DNA from: Actinotalea endophytica
Lineage (GTDB): Bacteria; Actinomycetota; Actinomycetes; Actinomycetales; Cellulomonadaceae
Assembly (NCBI RefSeq): GCF_025717005.1
Contig: NZ_JAOVZU010000003.1
Coordinates: forward strand, 236,348 to 300,347
Direction: 5' to 3'
Length of the DNA: 64,000 nucleotides
Made by a program: the position numbers and the translations under genes. The notes below the pieces were generated by a model. It did not search any database. It was not told the DNA's origin and was given only the letters and a program-made list of their open reading frames with translations. Positions 17,223-26,549 of the stretch are shown here, in pieces. The first letter of the stretch is position 1. Each line of letters starts with the position of its first letter.

Positions 17223-17280
17223 GGCAGCACGGCAGCAGCACGGCAGCAAGCACGGCAGCAAGCACGGCAGCAGCACGGCA
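17223..17280. repeat. 11/12-bp tandem repeat after PLP enzyme gene
   Basis: Starts right after the stop codon: GGCAGCAC, GGCAGCAGCAC, two copies of GGCAGCAAGCAC, GGCAGCAGCAC and a partial GGCA. Length variation by one base between units suggests slippage. The core CACGGCAG also occurs in the repeat at 26550. Confidence 0.85.
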
Positions 17281-17341
17281 TGGCGACCGCACGGCGGAGC
17301 CCTGCCGCGTACGATCAGGGCCGTCGAAAGGGGACGCCTCG

Positions 17342-18070
17342 ATGGTGCGAGCGCGCCGCGCCGCCGTGCTGGTGGCCGTGCTCGGGATCGGTCTCGGAAC
17401 CGCCTCCTGCACGCTCGACCCCACCGCGGGGCTGACACCGAGCTCGTCGACCGCGGAGGGCTCGACCGCCGCGACGACATCCGCCTCGAGCGCCACCGGC
17501 ACGCCTGGCACGACCCCGAGCACCCCGACGACCGGCACGACGAGCGGGAGCCCCACCCCGAGCCTCAGCCCGAGCACGAGCCCCTCGACGCCGGTGGACG
17601 ACGGCGGCGACGCTCCCCCGTTCCGGGCCGACACCGCCGACGACACCGGCAACGGGACCGGGTCGGACGTCGGCAGCCTCGTGGACATCCGGGTCTCCGC
17701 CCAGGACGGCTTCGACCGGGTCGTGATCCAGCTCGACGGCCCCGACATCCCGGCGTGGGACGTCGGCTACGTCGACCGTGCGCTCGGCGACCCGAGCGGC
17801 ATCGTGGTGGACGTCGAGGGCGATGCGGTGCTCCAGGTGCTGCTCCAGCCGGTCGCCTACCCCGAGTCCGGCGAGAACCCGTACGACGGCCCCCAGAAGG
17901 TCTCCGCGGCCGGGACCGCCGTGGTCACCGAGGCGGTGCTGTCCTCGATCTTCGAGGGCGAGCTGCAGCTGTTCATCGGCGTCGACGGTGGCCGCGAGCC
18001 GTTCCGGGCCTACGGCATGAGCGACCCGTCCCGGATCGTCATCGAGGTGCGCGACCGGCTCGGGTCCTAG
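17342..18070 (+). CDS. Secreted lipoprotein with AMIN-like domain
   Basis: The 242 residues comprise a signal peptide ending in a lipobox (GTASC, Cys23), a Ser/Thr/Pro/Gly linker of about 65 residues typical of cell-wall-spanning regions, and a C-terminal beta-rich domain from about 105. That domain (VDIRVSAQDGFDRVVIQLDG, later DPSRIVIEVRD) looks like the AMIN-like fold of actinobacterial lipoproteins. ATG at 17342 has an AAAGGGGA site upstream. The role is unknown; a wall- or polymer-binding function is inferred from the domain. Confidence 0.78.
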   Translation: MVRARRAAVLVAVLGIGLGTASCTLDPTAGLTPSSSTAEGSTAATTSASSATGTPGTTPSTPTTGTTSGSPTPSLSPSTSPSTPVDDGGDAPPFRADTADDTGNGTGSDVGSLVDIRVSAQDGFDRVVIQLDGPDIPAWDVGYVDRALGDPSGIVVDVEGDAVLQVLLQPVAYPESGENPYDGPQKVSAAGTAVVTEAVLSSIFEGELQLFIGVDGGREPFRAYGMSDPSRIVIEVRDRLGS

Positions 18071-18099
18071 CCGGGCTCCGGATCGGGTCCGGGCGGCCC

Positions 18100-19095
18100 T
18101 CAGACCCCGTCGGCCTTGTGCGGGCGGGCGAGCAGCAGCTGGCCCATCTCCTCGACCGGTCGCCCCTCGTGCAGCACCGCGACCACGGCCGCGGTGATCG
18201 GCATGTCGACGCCGCTGCGCCGCGCGAGGTCGAGCACCGACAGGGCGGTCTTGACTCCCTCGGCGGTACCCGGCGTGGCCTCGAGCGCTGCCGCCAGGTC
18301 CATCCCCTCGCCGATCCGACGACCGAGCTGATGGTTCCGGGACAACGGCGAGTCGCAGGTCGCGAACAGGTCGCCGATGCCGGCCAGGCCCGCGAAGGTC
18401 TCCGCGTCGGCGCCGAGCGCCAGCCCCAGCCGGGTGATCTCCGCGAGGCCGCGGGTGATCAGGGTCGCGGTGGTGTTGTCGCCGTAGCCGAGCCCCTGGG
18501 CGGCGCCGATGCCGATCGCGATGACGTTCTTGGCGGCCCCGCACAGCTCGACGCCGATGAGGTCGGTGTTGGTGTACGGCCGGAACCACACGGTCGCGCA
18601 GACCTCGGTGATCCACCGGGCGAGCTCCTCGTCGGCCGCCGCGACGACCGTGGCCGCGGGCTGGTGCTCGGCGATCTCACGTGCGAGGTTCGGCCCGGAC
18701 AGCACGGCCACCTTCTCGGTCGGCACGCCGAGCACCTCGACGAGCACCTGGCTCATCCGCTGGTCGGTCGCGAGCTCGACACCCTTCATCAGGGACAGCA
18801 CGACGGCGTCCGGCTCCAGCAGCCCGGCGAACGGAGCGAGCGTCCGGCGCGCGGACTGGGCCGGCACTGCGACCGCGACCAGGGCGGCGCCACGCACCGC
18901 GTCGCGCGGATCGGTCGTCGCGCGGATCGCCTCGGGCAGGACGAGACCGTCGACGTAGGGGCTCGTCCGCGTCGTGTTCACCGCCTCGGCGACCTCCGCG
19001 CGACGCGCCCAGAGCACCACGTCGTTCCCGGCCTCGGCGAGCACCGCCGAGAACGTGGTGCCCCACGAACCGGCACCGAGCACTGCGACCTTCAC
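18100..19095 (-). CDS. gpsA: Glycerol-3-phosphate dehydrogenase [NAD(P)+]
   Basis: Makes sn-glycerol 3-phosphate from dihydroxyacetone phosphate for phospholipid synthesis. The 331 residues start KVAVLGAGSWGTTFSAVLA, an NAD(P)-binding Rossmann loop. SGPNLAREI, CGAAKNVIAIGIGAA with the catalytic Lys, and SRNHQLGRRIGEG are family signatures. GTG start at 19095, 11 bases after the plsC stop. Third gene of murA-plsC-gpsA, an order conserved in Actinobacteria. Confidence 0.96.
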   Translation of the reverse strand: MKVAVLGAGSWGTTFSAVLAEAGNDVVLWARRAEVAEAVNTTRTSPYVDGLVLPEAIRATTDPRDAVRGAALVAVAVPAQSARRTLAPFAGLLEPDAVVLSLMKGVELATDQRMSQVLVEVLGVPTEKVAVLSGPNLAREIAEHQPAATVVAAADEELARWITEVCATVWFRPYTNTDLIGVELCGAAKNVIAIGIGAAQGLGYGDNTTATLITRGLAEITRLGLALGADAETFAGLAGIGDLFATCDSPLSRNHQLGRRIGEGMDLAAALEATPGTAEGVKTALSVLDLARRSGVDMPITAAVVAVLHEGRPVEEMGQLLLARPHKADGV

Positions 19096-19105
19096 CCGAC
19101 GACCC

Positions 19106-19831
19106 TCACCGGCCGGGCTCCGGCATCCCCTTGCGCCAGACGAACCGCTCGGCCGGCGCCTGCTCGCCCCGGATCTGCTCGAGCTGGTGCGTGACCGCGT
19201 CCATGATCCGGTCGGTCGCCACGCGGAGCACGGTGCCGTCGACGGGCTTGTCGTACAGGTCGCTCAGGTCGACCGGCGGGCCGGCGACCACGGTGATGGT
19301 CTTGCGCGGGATCGGCTTGAGCAGCTTGCGGTAGCGACCGAGCAGGCGGTGCGCGCCCCACTGCGCGATCGGGACGACGGGGGCCCGGGTCGCCAGCGCG
19401 AGGCGGGCCACGCCCGTCTTGCCCTGCATGGGCCACAGGTCCGGCTCGCGGGTCAACGTGCCCTCGGGGAAGACCACGACGCACTCACCGCTCGCGAGGG
19501 CCTGCTCGGCCGCCTTGAGCGACTCGCCCGCCGACGCGGCACCCCGCGAGACCGGGATCTGACCGGTCGCGGTGAGCATGCTGCGCAGCACGGGGATCTT
19601 CCACAGCGAGTCCTTCGCCATGATCCGGGGGGCGACGCCGTTGTCCCACAGGTAGTGCGCGAACGTCAGCGGGTCGATGTTCGTGGCGTGGTTGCCCACG
19701 GCGATGAACCCGCCCGGTTGGGCGAGGTGCTCCGCACCGTGCCAGTCCCGACGGGTCGAGGACAGCAGGAAGGTCCGCACCACTCGGGCGAGGTTGACGT
19801 AGGCGCGCGATGCACGCGACGGGGCCGGCAC
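19106..19831 (-). CDS. plsC: 1-acyl-sn-glycerol-3-phosphate acyltransferase
   Basis: Acylates lysophosphatidic acid to phosphatidic acid at the membrane. The 241 residues carry the acyltransferase motif HATNIDP (HxxxxD), a GQIPVSRG block, the substrate-binding VFPEGTLTR and a further VPIAQWGAHRLL region. Between murA and gpsA, so phospholipid and wall precursor genes are linked. GTG at 19831 is preceded by a TAGCAT hexamer 7 bases upstream, which may add an internal promoter in the operon. Other PlsC paralogues probably exist elsewhere. Confidence 0.92.
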   Translation of the reverse strand: MPAPSRASRAYVNLARVVRTFLLSSTRRDWHGAEHLAQPGGFIAVGNHATNIDPLTFAHYLWDNGVAPRIMAKDSLWKIPVLRSMLTATGQIPVSRGAASAGESLKAAEQALASGECVVVFPEGTLTREPDLWPMQGKTGVARLALATRAPVVPIAQWGAHRLLGRYRKLLKPIPRKTITVVAGPPVDLSDLYDKPVDGTVLRVATDRIMDAVTHQLEQIRGEQAPAERFVWRKGMPEPGR

Positions 19832-19838
19832 GGCGCCG

Positions 19839-19844
19839 ATGCTA
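19839..19844 (-). promoter_or_regulatory. Possible internal -10 element of plsC
   Basis: TAGCAT on the minus strand, 7 bases before the plsC start and inside the short murA-plsC gap. Confidence 0.35.
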
Positions 19845-19855
19845 CCTGTGGGTGC

Positions 19856-21172
19856 TCAGAGCATCCGGAACTCGGCGCCGAGGGCGCTGAGCTTGTCCCG
19901 GAAGTGCTCGTAGCCCCGATCGATGATGCCGATCCCGGCGACGTTCGACTGGCCCTTGGCCGCGAGGGCTGCGATGAGGTGGCTGAACCCGCCGCGCAGG
20001 TCCGGGACCTCGATGTCGGCGGCCTCGAGCGGGGTCGGGCCGGAGATCACCGCCGAGTGGTAGAAGTTCCGCTGCCCGAACCGGCACGGGTGACCGCCGA
20101 GGCACTCGCGGTAGACCTGGATGTTCGCGCCCATGCCGATCAGCGCGTCCGCGAACCCGAACCGGTTCTCGTAGACCGTCTCGTGCACGATCGACAGGCC
20201 CTTCGCCTGGGTCAGCGCGACCACGAGCGGCTGCTGCCAGTCGGTCATGAAGCCCGGGTGGACGTCGGTCTCGAGCACGATCGAGCGCAGGTCGCCGCCC
20301 GGGTGCCAGAACCGGATCCCGTCGTCGAGCACGTCGAACTCGCCGCCGACCTTGCGGAACACGTTGAGGAACGTCGTCATCTCGGGCTGGTGGGCACCGC
20401 GCACCGTGATGTCGCCGCGCGTGGCGAGGGCGGCCGACGCCCAGGACGCGGCCTCGATCCGGTCCGGCAGCGAGGTGTGCCGGAACCCGCACAGCCGCGG
20501 GACCCCCTCGATCCGGATCACCCGGTCGGTGTCGACCGAGATGATCGCGCCCATCTTCTGCAGCACGTTGATCAGGTCGAGGATCTCGGGCTCGATCGCC
20601 GCGTTCGACAGCTCGGTGATGCCGTCCGCCCGGACCGCGGTGAGCAGCAGCTGCTCGGTGGCGCCGACGCTCGGGTACGGCAGGCGCACCTTGGTGCCGA
20701 TCAGACCGTGCGGCGCGCGGATCGCGATGCCCTGGTCGAGCTTGTCGACCTCCGCGCCGAACTGGCGAAGGATGTCCAGGTGGTAGTTGATCGGCCGGTC
20801 GCCGATCCGGCAGCCGCCGAGGTCCGGGATGAAGGCCTCGCCGAGCCGGTGCAGCAGCGGGCCGCAGAACAGGATCGGGATCCGGCTGGAGCCGGCGTGC
20901 GCGTCGATGTCCGCGACGTGCGCGAGCTCGACGTTGCGCGGGTCGAGCCGGAGGGTGCCGGCCTCCTCGTCGAGGTCGACCTTGACGCCGTGCAGCTCGA
21001 GCAGCTCGGTGACGACGGTGACGTCCCGGATCATCGGCACGTTGCGGAGCTCGCTCGGGCTGTCGCCGAGCAGCGAGGCGACCATCGCCTTCGAGACGAA
21101 GTTCTTCGCCCCGCGCACGGTGATCTCACCGTGCAGAGGGATACCGCCGTTGACCTGGAGGACGTCACGCAT
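19856..21172 (-). CDS. murA: UDP-N-acetylglucosamine 1-carboxyvinyltransferase
   Basis: First committed step of peptidoglycan synthesis: transfers enolpyruvate from PEP to UDP-GlcNAc; target of fosfomycin. The 438 residues have Lys23 in GAKN, the active-site loop LGGCRIGDRPINYH with Cys121, and PGFMTDWQQP near 305. Cys rather than Asp at the loop predicts fosfomycin sensitivity of this enzyme, by family knowledge. ATG at 21172 gives the usual N terminus; another ATG three codons upstream (21181) is possible. First gene of murA-plsC-gpsA. Confidence 0.93.
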   Translation of the reverse strand: MRDVLQVNGGIPLHGEITVRGAKNFVSKAMVASLLGDSPSELRNVPMIRDVTVVTELLELHGVKVDLDEEAGTLRLDPRNVELAHVADIDAHAGSSRIPILFCGPLLHRLGEAFIPDLGGCRIGDRPINYHLDILRQFGAEVDKLDQGIAIRAPHGLIGTKVRLPYPSVGATEQLLLTAVRADGITELSNAAIEPEILDLINVLQKMGAIISVDTDRVIRIEGVPRLCGFRHTSLPDRIEAASWASAALATRGDITVRGAHQPEMTTFLNVFRKVGGEFDVLDDGIRFWHPGGDLRSIVLETDVHPGFMTDWQQPLVVALTQAKGLSIVHETVYENRFGFADALIGMGANIQVYRECLGGHPCRFGQRNFYHSAVISGPTPLEAADIEVPDLRGGFSHLIAALAAKGQSNVAGIGIIDRGYEHFRDKLSALGAEFRML

Positions 21173-21307
21173 GGGGACCATCGTCGCGCACGCCGAGCCG
21201 ATTCTCACGTCGCGCTCGGCGTGGTCCCGTGGAGGTCCTGTGCACGTCGGGCTCCCAGGCGTGTCACAGCGGGCACCTAGCGTGGGCGCGAGCACGAGGG
21301 GTGGGCG

Positions 21308-22201
21308 ATGAGGTTCGGGTACGTCGGGACGTTCGGGTCTGCGGAGCTGCTGGTGCAGCAGGCGGTCGCGGTCGAGCAGCACGGCTGGGACGGCTTCTTC
21401 ACCTGGGACGCGCTGTCGATCGGCGCCGACGTGACCTGGGACCCGTGGTCGCTGCTCGCGGCGGTCGCCGTGCGCACGACCCGGGTGCGCCTGGGTGCGA
21501 TGGTGTTCGCACCGGCGCGGCACCAGCCGTGGACGCTGGCGCGTCAGGTGCAGACCGTGGACCACCTCTCGGGCGGCCGCCTGGTGCTCCCGGTCGGGCT
21601 CGGCGTGGACGACGACGCCGCCTACTCCCGGGTGGGCCCCGGCGCGGCAGGAGCGGCCGGGTCGACGACCGGCGCCGCCGGGGCCACCGACCCGGACCGG
21701 CGGCCGGTCGCCACCCGGGAGCGCGCCGAACGGCTGGACGACGCCCTCGAGGTGCTCGCCGCGGCGGCCGGCGGTGGACCGGTGACGGTGCACGGGCGCC
21801 ACAGCGAGCTGCGCGACGTCGTGCTCGAGCCGGGCACGGTGCAGCGACCCCATGTGCCGGTGTGGGTCGTCGGCGCCTGGCCGAGCCGCCGGTCGATCGC
21901 GCGCGCCGCGCGCTGGGACGGGGTCGTGCTGCAGCGGTTGCGCTCGGCCGACCCGGTGGACGCCGCGATGGTGCGCGACGTCCTCGCCGAGATCCGCGCG
22001 CTCCGGTCCGCCGACGGCCGGTCAGGTCCGTACGAGGTGGTGCTCGGTCAGGCGCTCCCGCAGGACTCCGCCGCCGCTGCGGAGGCCGCCCGCGAGCTCG
22101 AGGCGGCCGGCGTCACCTGGTGGGTGCACGCGGACTGGTCGCCGAGCACGTCGGTCGAGGCGCACCTCGACCGCATCGCCCAGCGCCCGCCGATCGTCTG
22201 A
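21308..22201 (+). CDS. LLM-class flavin-dependent oxidoreductase
   Basis: The 297 residues fit the bacterial luciferase-like family (FMN or F420 users): RFGYVGTFGSAELLVQQAVAVE at the start (in part), LGAMVFAPARHQPWTLARQ, and VDHLSGGRLVLPVGLG. A 25-residue Gly/Ala/Thr-rich insertion near 115-140 is odd for the family and probably a surface loop. ATG start with GAGGGG nearby, 24 bases after a TAGCGT hexamer. It and the next gene sit on the opposite strand between leuD and murA, which are often neighbours in relatives. Substrate unknown. Confidence 0.85.
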   Translation: MRFGYVGTFGSAELLVQQAVAVEQHGWDGFFTWDALSIGADVTWDPWSLLAAVAVRTTRVRLGAMVFAPARHQPWTLARQVQTVDHLSGGRLVLPVGLGVDDDAAYSRVGPGAAGAAGSTTGAAGATDPDRRPVATRERAERLDDALEVLAAAAGGGPVTVHGRHSELRDVVLEPGTVQRPHVPVWVVGAWPSRRSIARAARWDGVVLQRLRSADPVDAAMVRDVLAEIRALRSADGRSGPYEVVLGQALPQDSAAAAEAARELEAAGVTWWVHADWSPSTSVEAHLDRIAQRPPIV

Positions 22202-22268
22202 TCAGCCCACCGGTCCCGGTGCGGGCCGCCGCCCCCCCGTCCGCCGCTGCGTCACCACGGAGGTTCTC

Positions 22269-22727
22269 ATGCAGGTCAGCTTCATCGCCGGGTTCGGTCC
22301 GATCGCACGCTCGGTCGACGACTCGCACCGGTTCTGGGTCGGTGCGCTCGGGCTGCCGCTCACCGAGCTCGCGCCCTCGTACTTCCACTCGGAGCAGGTC
22401 GCCGGCGCGAAGGCGTTCGCCATCTGGTCGCTGGACCAGGCTGCCGAGTCGGTCTTCGGCACGTCGACGTGGCCGGCGGAGCACCCTGTACCGCAGGCAT
22501 GGCTCGAGCTGGACGTCGCGACGCCGGCCGAGGTCGCCGAGGCCGTCGTCGAGCTCGGCTCAGCCGGGTACCAGGTCCTGCGCGGCGCCGCGGAGGAGCC
22601 GTGGGGCCAGACCACGTCACGGCTGCTCAGCCCGGAGGGGTTGCTGGTGGGCGTGAGCCACACACCGTGGATGCACGCCGACGCAGCGGACAGCGAGGAG
22701 GCACCGCCGGCGGGGTCGGACAGCTGA
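22269..22727 (+). CDS. VOC (glyoxalase-like) family protein
   Basis: The 152 residues show one vicinal-oxygen-chelate fold: SVDDSHRFWVGALGLPLTEL, a central FAIWSLDQAAESVFG stretch and a C-terminal PWGQTTSRLLSPEGLLVGV. Only a Glu in the last strand could act as metal ligand, so resistance-type binding and enzyme roles both remain open. ATG at 22269 has GGAGG 7 bases upstream. Follows the LLM oxidoreductase by 67 bases and may be co-transcribed. Confidence 0.82.
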   Translation: MQVSFIAGFGPIARSVDDSHRFWVGALGLPLTELAPSYFHSEQVAGAKAFAIWSLDQAAESVFGTSTWPAEHPVPQAWLELDVATPAEVAEAVVELGSAGYQVLRGAAEEPWGQTTSRLLSPEGLLVGVSHTPWMHADAADSEEAPPAGSDS

Positions 22728-22742
22728 CCGCCCTCACCGAGT

Positions 22743-22773
22743 GCGCGCGGGGGCGGCCACGGCGCCCGCGCGC
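22743..22773. terminator. Hairpin between convergent VOC and leuD genes
   Basis: GCGCGCGGG (22743-22751) and CCCGCGCGC (22765-22773) form a 9-base-pair stem between two convergent stops; probably works in both directions. No T-run. Confidence 0.5.
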
Positions 22774-22787
22774 GACCCAGGAGCGGC

Positions 22788-23444
22788 TCAGCTCAGCGCG
22801 TCGTCCGCGTGCACCGGGCGAGCGGCCACCACCTCGACCGGCGGCAGGTGCTTGGCCGGCAGCGTGGTGGGTCGCCAGGCCGCGCGGGTCTGCTCGAACT
22901 CGCTGATCTCGGCCTCGTGCTGCATGGTCAGGCCGATGTCGTCGAGACCCTCCATGAGACGCCAGCGGGTGTAGTCGTCCACCTGGAACGGGACGACGAC
23001 GTCGCGGCACCGCACCTGGCGCGCGTCGAGGTCCACCGTGACCTCGGTGCCGGGCTCGGTCTCCAGGATCTTCCACAAGAGCTCGATGTCGTCCTGCGCG
23101 AGCTGCGCCGCGAGCAGGCCCTGCTTGCCCGAGTTGCCGCGGAAGATGTCCGCGAACCGGCTGGAGAGCACCGCACGGAAGCCGTAGTCCTTGAGCGCCC
23201 ACACGGCGTGCTCACGCGACGAGCCGGTGCCGAAGTCCGGACCCGCGACCAGCACCGAGCCCGCCGTGTACGCGTCGCGGTTCAGCACGAAGTCCGGGTC
23301 ACCCCGCCACGCGGCGAACAGCGCGTCCTCGAAGCCGGTGCGGGTGACCCGCTTGAGGTACACCGCCGGGATGATCTGGTCGGTGTCCACGTTGCTGCGA
23401 CGCAGCGGGACCCCGACGCCGGTGTGCTGGGTGAACTTCTCCAT
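22788..23444 (-). CDS. leuD: 3-isopropylmalate dehydratase, small subunit
   Basis: Forms the swivel domain of isopropylmalate isomerase with LeuC in leucine synthesis. The 218 residues start [20 protein letters not shown], with the substrate-binding [16 protein letters not shown] near 70-85 and [16 protein letters not shown]. Length is normal. It is 77 bases downstream of leuC on the same strand and shares its promoter. Confidence 0.96.
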   Translation of the reverse strand: MEKFTQHTGVGVPLRRSNVDTDQIIPAVYLKRVTRTGFEDALFAAWRGDPDFVLNRDAYTAGSVLVAGPDFGTGSSREHAVWALKDYGFRAVLSSRFADIFRGNSGKQGLLAAQLAQDDIELLWKILETEPGTEVTVDLDARQVRCRDVVVPFQVDDYTRWRLMEGLDDIGLTMQHEAEISEFEQTRAAWRPTTLPAKHLPPVEVVAARPVHADDALS

Positions 23445-23521
23445 CGGTGCCTCTCAGGCGGTTCAGGTCTCGGGTGGTCTGTGGTGACTGAGCGGTCGAG
23501 CGTCCGGCCGGGGCCGCGGGC

Positions 23522-24970
23522 TCAGACCGTCGCGGGCTCGAGCGGGCTGCCGTCCGGCGCCTCGACGCCGTCCAGGTCGGCCACCGAGGACAACGTGCCG
23601 CGGATCGCGGTCGCGGCGGCGACGAGCGGCGACACGAGGTGGGTGCGGCCGCCCTTGCCCTGCCGGCCCTCGAAGTTGCGGTTCGACGTGGACGCGGCGC
23701 GCTCCCCCGGCTTGAGCTGGTCCGGGTTCATGCCCAGGCACATCGAGCACCCCGCGTTGCGCCACTCGGCGCCGAAGTCGAGGAAGATCCGGTCCAGCCC
23801 CTCGGCCTCGGCCTGCAGCCGGACCCGAGCCGACGACGGCACCACGAGAACCCGCACGTCCGGGTGCTTGGTGCGGTCCTTGAACAGCTTCGCGACCGAG
23901 CGCAGGTCCTCGATCCGGCCGTTGGTGCACGAGCCGATGAACACCGTGTCCACGGCGATCTCGCGCAGTGGCATGCCCGGCGTCAGGCCCATGTACTCCA
24001 GGGCACGCTCGGCGGCGATGCGCGCGTTCTCGTCCGGGATCTCGGCCGGCACCGGGACGTTGCCGCTGAGCGGGAGCCCCTGGCCCGGGTTCGTGCCCCA
24101 CGTGACGAACGGCTCCAGGTCGGCCGCCTCGAGCACGACCTCGGCGTCGAACACCGCGTCCTCGTCGGTGTGCAGCGTCGACCAGTACTCGACCGCGGCG
24201 TCCCAGTCCGCGCCCTCCGGCGCGTGCGGCCGGCCCTGGAGGTAGTCGAACGTGGTCCGGTCCGGCGCGATCATGCCCGCCCGGGCGCCCGCCTCGATCG
24301 ACATGTTGCAGATCGTCATGCGCGCCTCCATCGACAGCGCACGGATCGCCTCGCCGCGGTACTCGAGCACGTAGCCCTGGCCGCCGCCGGTGCCGATCTT
24401 GGCGATCACCGCCAGGATGATGTCCTTGCTCGTGGTGCCCTTCGGCAGCGTGCCGTCGACCGTGATGGCCATCGTCTTGAACGGCGCGAGCGGCAGCGTC
24501 TGGGTGGCCAGGACGTGCTCGACCTCGCTGGTCCCGATCCCGAACGCCAGCGCGCCGAACGCGCCGTGCGTCGAGGTGTGCGAGTCGCCGCAGACCACGG
24601 TGAGGCCGGGCTGGGTCAGGCCGAGCTGCGGTCCGACCTGGTGCACGATCCCCTGGTCGGCGTCGCCGAGCGAGTGGATCCGGACCCCGAACTCCTTGAC
24701 GTTGTTGCGCAACGTCTCGATCTGCGTCCGGCTGGTCCGGTCGGCGATCGGCAGGTCGATGTCGAGGGTCGGGGTGTTGTGGTCCTCGGTCGCGATCGTC
24801 AGGTCCGGCCGGCGCACCGGGCGACCGGCGAGGCGCAGACCTTCGAAGGCCTGCGGGCTGGTCACCTCGTGGATCAGGTGCAGGTCGATGTAGAGCAGGT
24901 CCGGAGCTCCGTCGGTGCCCCGGCGCACGACGTGTGCGTCCCAGACCTTCTCGGCGAGCGTGCGTCCCAT
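23522..24970 (-). CDS. leuC: 3-isopropylmalate dehydratase, large subunit
   Basis: Catalytic [4Fe-4S] subunit converting 2- to 3-isopropylmalate. The 482 residues contain EDHNTPT near 65, [19 protein letters not shown], and cluster cysteines in FIGSCTNGR near 350 and AGCSMCLGM near 410. ATG at 24970 has AGGAGAGGA ahead. Divergent from the IclR regulator gene, with an apparent operator in the shared 111-base gap. Confidence 0.97.
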   Translation of the reverse strand: MGRTLAEKVWDAHVVRRGTDGAPDLLYIDLHLIHEVTSPQAFEGLRLAGRPVRRPDLTIATEDHNTPTLDIDLPIADRTSRTQIETLRNNVKEFGVRIHSLGDADQGIVHQVGPQLGLTQPGLTVVCGDSHTSTHGAFGALAFGIGTSEVEHVLATQTLPLAPFKTMAITVDGTLPKGTTSKDIILAVIAKIGTGGGQGYVLEYRGEAIRALSMEARMTICNMSIEAGARAGMIAPDRTTFDYLQGRPHAPEGADWDAAVEYWSTLHTDEDAVFDAEVVLEAADLEPFVTWGTNPGQGLPLSGNVPVPAEIPDENARIAAERALEYMGLTPGMPLREIAVDTVFIGSCTNGRIEDLRSVAKLFKDRTKHPDVRVLVVPSSARVRLQAEAEGLDRIFLDFGAEWRNAGCSMCLGMNPDQLKPGERAASTSNRNFEGRQGKGGRTHLVSPLVAAATAIRGTLSSVADLDGVEAPDGSPLEPATV

Positions 24971-25046
24971 CGCGTGTCCTCTCCTGCCCGATCCGGCGCA
25001 TGGCGGGGTGTCGGGGTGGTGCGTCCCGGTCGATCGGGCCCTGTAC

Positions 25047-25075
25047 TTGCATCTCAGCCTTCGAGACGCCAATAT
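25047..25075 (+). promoter_or_regulatory. ndgR promoter
   Basis: TTGCAT at 25047-25052 and CAATAT at 25070-25075 with exactly 17 bases between; the ATG follows 6 bases later, so the message would be leaderless. Confidence 0.6.
25052..25066. promoter_or_regulatory. Inverted repeat, likely IclR/NdgR operator
   Basis: TCTCAGCCTTCGAGA, with TCTC and GAGA arms, lies in the spacer between the ndgR -35 and -10 boxes and in the leuC upstream region. Inferred to serve autoregulation and leuCD control; the consensus was not checked. Confidence 0.45.
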
Positions 25076-25081
25076 CGACCT

Positions 25082-25801
25082 ATGGACAACTCTAGCGGAG
25101 TCGGCGTCCTGGACAAGGCCGCCGCGGTCCTCAGTGCTCTCGAGGCGGGGCCGATGACCCTCGCGCAGCTCGTCGCTGCGACCCATCTTGCCCGACCGAC
25201 GGCACATCGTCTCGCCGTTGCGCTCGAGCACCATCGTCTGGTCGCCCGCGACATGCAGGGCCGGTTCATCCTCGGACCGCGACTCGGCGAGCTGTCCACG
25301 GCGGCCGGCGAGGACCGGTTGCTGGCCGCGGCCAACCCCGTGCTCGCCGCGCTGCGCGACCACTGCGGCGAGTCCGCCCAGCTCTACCGGCGCCAGGGCG
25401 ACCAGCGGATCTGCGTCGCCGCCGCCGAGCGCCCGATGGGCCTGCGCGACTCGATCCCGGTCGGGGCGACCCTGACGATGCAGGCCGGATCGGCCGCCCA
25501 GGTGCTGCTCGCCTGGGAGGAGCCGGACCGCCTGCACCGCGGCCTGCAGGGAGCGCGGTTCACCGCGACGATCCTGTCCGGCGTGCGCCGCCGCGGCTGG
25601 GCGCAGTCCGTGGCCGAGCGCGAGCCGGGCGTCGCGTCGGTGTCGGCACCGGTCCGCGGGTCCTCGGGTCGGGTCGTCGCCGCCGTGTCGATCTCCGGTC
25701 CCGTCGAGCGACTGACCCGCCAGCCCGGCCGGCTGCACGCCGGTGCGGTCGTCGCCGCCGCGAACCGGCTGACCGAGGTGCTGCGCCGCACCGGCGAGTG
25801 A
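25082..25801 (+). CDS. ndgR: IclR-family regulator of leuCD (NdgR/AreB type)
   Basis: The 239 residues have an N-terminal winged helix ([20 protein letters not shown], then [16 protein letters not shown] as recognition helix) and a C-terminal effector-binding domain with the [13 protein letters not shown] stretch. Divergent position to leuCD is the hallmark of NdgR (Streptomyces) and AreB/LtbR (other Actinobacteria), which control leucine synthesis genes. Effector is probably a leucine-pathway metabolite. ATG at 25082 is right behind a good promoter. Confidence 0.9.
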   Translation: MDNSSGVGVLDKAAAVLSALEAGPMTLAQLVAATHLARPTAHRLAVALEHHRLVARDMQGRFILGPRLGELSTAAGEDRLLAAANPVLAALRDHCGESAQLYRRQGDQRICVAAAERPMGLRDSIPVGATLTMQAGSAAQVLLAWEEPDRLHRGLQGARFTATILSGVRRRGWAQSVAEREPGVASVSAPVRGSSGRVVAAVSISGPVERLTRQPGRLHAGAVVAAANRLTEVLRRTGE

Positions 25802-25975
25802 CGCCGGCCGCGAGAGCGGTCACGACCGACCCTCGCGACCGGCCCCAGGGCCTCCTCGCGCCCGGGTGAAATGTGCTGCGCCGTCCAGGTGACTTGGCCT
25901 CATCCGTCGGCGGCAACGTGGCGATGGCTCTCCTGGACGGCACGGACCCCCGACCGTGCGACGAGAGGAACCACC

Positions 25976-26503
25976 GTGAGCGCGACACGCGAACCGTACG
26001 GCCCGGCCGGAGCCGCCGGCTCCGCGGCCCCCGTCTGGGAGCCGCCGACGACCACCGGTCAGCAGGCCGTGAGCAGCTGGCAGCCCCAGGCCGTGGACAC
26101 CCCGCCGGCCACGAACCCCTACGCGGCCCCCGTCGGCCAGCCGGCACCCCAGACGTACCCCGCACCGCAGGCCTACGCGGCCCAGCCCTATCCGTACCAG
26201 CCCGCGCCCGGCGCCTCCCGCTTCGGCACGACGCCCTCGTACGAGACGTGGGGCTACCAGGTGCCCGGCAACCCGAAGGCGGGCACCACGAACGGCTTCG
26301 CCGTGGCAGCCCTGGTGCTCGGGATCCTCGGCGTCTCGCTGCTCGCGGTGATCTTCGCGGCCGTCGCCGAGTCGCAGATCAAGAAGAACGGGCAGCGTGG
26401 CCACGGCATGGCCGTCGCCGGCGCGCTGATCGCCGTCGGCTGGATCGCCCTGGGAGTGCTGGCGTTCCTGAGCGGCTTCGCCGCGGGTCTCCCCGGCAGC
26501 TGA
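25976..26503 (+). CDS. DUF4190-domain membrane protein
   Basis: The 175 residues are an N-terminal cytoplasmic tail of about 100 residues rich in Pro, Gln, Tyr and Ala (repeated TYPAPQAYAAQPYPYQPAP-like segments), then two transmembrane helices (about 105-127 and 138-165) separated by ESQIKKNGQRGHG. This GFAVAALVLGILG core is the DUF4190 pattern. GTG at 25976 has GAGAGGA at 7-base spacing. Function unknown; such proteins are common in actinobacterial membranes. Monocistronic, followed by a tandem repeat and terminator. Confidence 0.8.
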   Translation: MSATREPYGPAGAAGSAAPVWEPPTTTGQQAVSSWQPQAVDTPPATNPYAAPVGQPAPQTYPAPQAYAAQPYPYQPAPGASRFGTTPSYETWGYQVPGNPKAGTTNGFAVAALVLGILGVSLLAVIFAAVAESQIKKNGQRGHGMAVAGALIAVGWIALGVLAFLSGFAAGLPGS

Positions 26504-26549
26504 GGGGAACCCGTCCGGGCCCGCGTCGAGCGCCTGCACGGCGGTCAGG

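Noticed and set aside
16004-17280. Short tandem repeats as a CRISPR array
   Set aside because: Units are 11-12 bases with no spacers, and no cas gene is present.
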